Shown here piece after piece: positions 5,621 to 6,629 of a DNA stretch of 6,629 nt. The stretch is taken from NCBI GenBank assembly GCA_017415945.1, contig JAFQDR010000143.1, positions 1 to 6,629 on the forward strand. Direction: 5' to 3'. Both the position numbers and the translations under genes were made by a program. The number at the start of each line of letters is the position of its first letter. The stretch's first letter is position 1. A model generated the notes under the pieces. It ran no database searches. It was not told the origin of the DNA and was given only the letters and a program-made list of their open reading frames with translations. This stretch comes from Oscillospiraceae bacterium (lineage in GTDB: Bacteria; Bacillota_A; Clostridia; Oscillospirales; Oscillospiraceae).

Positions 5621-6236
5621 TCAGAACAGAAATGCAGACTGCGAAGGGATCAACACCGGCAAAAAAGATTCTGAGGCGCTGATCAAAAGAGTCTTTATGG
5701 ACAGGTATACAGTTGAGAATAAGCATCACCAGGATGTTCCTTCCAGAAACCGGTTTGAGGCAATCCTCTCCCTGATCCCGCAAAAGTCGATCCAGTCTGC
5801 CGTAGATACCTATACAGAGAAGTACTGGGACTTCCTGGAGCGTTATTTCAGAAGCAGAAATCTCTTTGCTCAGGAAGAGTATGAGCTGACAAAGGATACA
5901 GACCGTTTTGACTCTCGTGCCGATGAACTTTACACGAAACTCGAACGTATCAAAGAAGGCACCAAGCAGAGATGGGAACAGGGGCACGTATTTACAGACA
6001 TGCAGGGAACGGTCACGATTCCTGTTATGCCTGAAAGTGAATATATGAAGCTATTAATAGAAGCCCACGAGATGGAAATCATAGAAAGCAGACTCACAGA
6101 CCGGAGAGAAGATCTGTATTCCAGACTGACGTCTTTCTGGTGTGAGGTCGGGAATTTTATTGCTTATTCTTTGGATCGTCTGTCAGACCGATTTGATGAT
6201 GAGCTGATTGAAATCTGGGATGGCTTCGAAATATAA
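5583..6236 (+). CDS. Uncharacterised charged protein, probably 5'-truncated
   Basis: The frame is open from ATG 5583 to a TAA at 6234-6236 (217 residues). Its first dozen codons overlap the opposite-strand gene fragment and have no ribosome binding site, so the real body begins after about 5620. ATG 5697 (MDRYTVENKHH, 179 residues) is a possible functional start, although its Shine-Dalgarno is weak. The protein is rich in Glu, Arg and Lys and in predicted helix (YTEKYWDFLERYF, LTDRREDLYSRL), with no signal peptide, membrane segment or metal motif. I recognise no family. Its end, EIWDGFEI, is followed after the TAA by more coding-like sequence in the same frame, which suggests one longer gene broken by a nonsense mutation. 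The head-to-head join on its left and this stop on its right both suggest decay. Confidence 0.6.
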   Translation: MGILVLASMLSVLQNRNADCEGINTGKKDSEALIKRVFMDRYTVENKHHQDVPSRNRFEAILSLIPQKSIQSAVDTYTEKYWDFLERYFRSRNLFAQEEYELTKDTDRFDSRADELYTKLERIKEGTKQRWEQGHVFTDMQGTVTIPVMPESEYMKLLIEAHEMEIIESRLTDRREDLYSRLTSFWCEVGNFIAYSLDRLSDRFDDELIEIWDGFEI

Positions 6237-6248
6237 GACCCGTATGAA

Positions 6249-6629
6249 ATGTCCTTTGCGTTTCTGTATCTTCTGGATACCGGATCGGATCTGCCCTGGC
6301 CCCGAATCAAACATCACTATTATCCGGATGGTATCTGGCACCACAGGGATATGGAGACTGGCCGCATTGTGCCGGGTCCCAAGGAAGTCCAGTTCCCCAA
6401 GTGTGTGAAGGTGCCGGAGTCGGAAAACTGGTATAGATTCCAGTATGACGAACACAACGCGCGGGAAGATGAAGACAGAAGACGGTACAGTCTGGCGCAT
6501 ATCATGTATGAAATCACCGGATGCATCATGCCTCGCAATCTGGACCGATACCTGCCGGCGCTCATGACACTGGACCGGTGCGGCATCAATGGTAAGCGGA
6601 CGATCCATCCGCTGCTGTATTGCATGACA
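6249..6629 (+). CDS. Uncharacterised protein, runs off the window; likely continuation of the preceding gene
   Basis: Open from the in-frame TAA (6234-6236) to the window edge. From ATG 6249 it gives 127 codons: MSFAFLYLLDTGSDLPWPR..., then KHHYYPDGIWHH, VPGPKEVQFPKCVKV, and a distal GINGKRTIHPLLYCMT. The residue mix and lack of stops indicate real coding sequence. No ribosome binding site precedes ATG 6249, and the four codons between the TAA and that ATG (DPYE) read naturally with what follows. It is therefore either the distal part of the upstream gene behind a nonsense mutation, or a second gene translated by stop-restart 12 bases later. No family recognised; the C-terminus lies outside the window. 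Confidence 0.6.
   Translation, partial: MSFAFLYLLDTGSDLPWPRIKHHYYPDGIWHHRDMETGRIVPGPKEVQFPKCVKVPESENWYRFQYDEHNAREDEDRRRYSLAHIMYEITGCIMPRNLDRYLPALMTLDRCGINGKRTIHPLLYCMT

Noticed and set aside
5283..5987. 234-codon minus-strand frame across the head-to-head junction
   Set aside because: Mostly antisense to the charged plus-strand protein, and it overlaps the other minus-strand fragment in a wrong frame. Only its short middle part could be a frameshifted extension of the 5066-5620 fragment.
1..6629. tRNA or rRNA genes, CRISPR array, complete insertion sequence
   Set aside because: No T-loop consensus, no regularly spaced identical repeats and no transposase or integrase frame were seen on either strand.

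Overview
The window is mid-GC bacterial DNA that looks like a human-gut Clostridia genome (Oscillospiraceae/Ruminococcaceae type). This rests on the intracellular GH78 rhamnosidase, strong AGGAG-type ribosome binding sites, compact palindromic units between genes and the style of the short hairpin terminators. The assignment is inference; nothing here fixes the species.

Layout. Bases 1-145 are a leader with two hairpins and a strong Shine-Dalgarno that does not serve the main gene. Bases 146-2710 (+) encode a complete 854-residue GH78 alpha-L-rhamnosidase. Bases 2711-3192 hold no convincing gene but are rich in structure: a C7/G7 palindromic unit, a long perfect hairpin between the two convergent genes, and a pair of repeat-containing hairpins. 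Bases 3193-4488 (-) encode a 431-residue TIR-domain protein with an N-terminal array of zinc knuckles and its own promoter (4521-4549). Bases 4489-5065 lack an intact gene; they contain a strong plus-strand terminator with no gene in front of it, a short minus-strand coding remnant, a second terminator-like hairpin and a GC-rich palindrome. From 5066 to the end the DNA looks like decayed accessory material: a minus-strand gene lacking its 5' half (5066-5620) lies head to head with a plus-strand gene (about 5583-6236) that also seems to lack its 5' end. The plus-strand gene stops at an in-frame TAA, and coding-like sequence continues in the same frame to the window edge (6249-6629).

How it fits together. 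The rhamnosidase is an ordinary cytoplasmic glycan-degrading enzyme and shows no link to its neighbours. The TIR gene is the most interesting element. It keeps the TIR NADase glutamate, stands alone on its own promoter with no recognisable Thoeris, CBASS, Pycsar or Argonaute partner, and sits between structured spacers and gene wreckage, as a lone immune or stress effector in an accessory island might. Its zinc-knuckle array, whose last unit appears to be split by a helical insertion, is a candidate sensor module.
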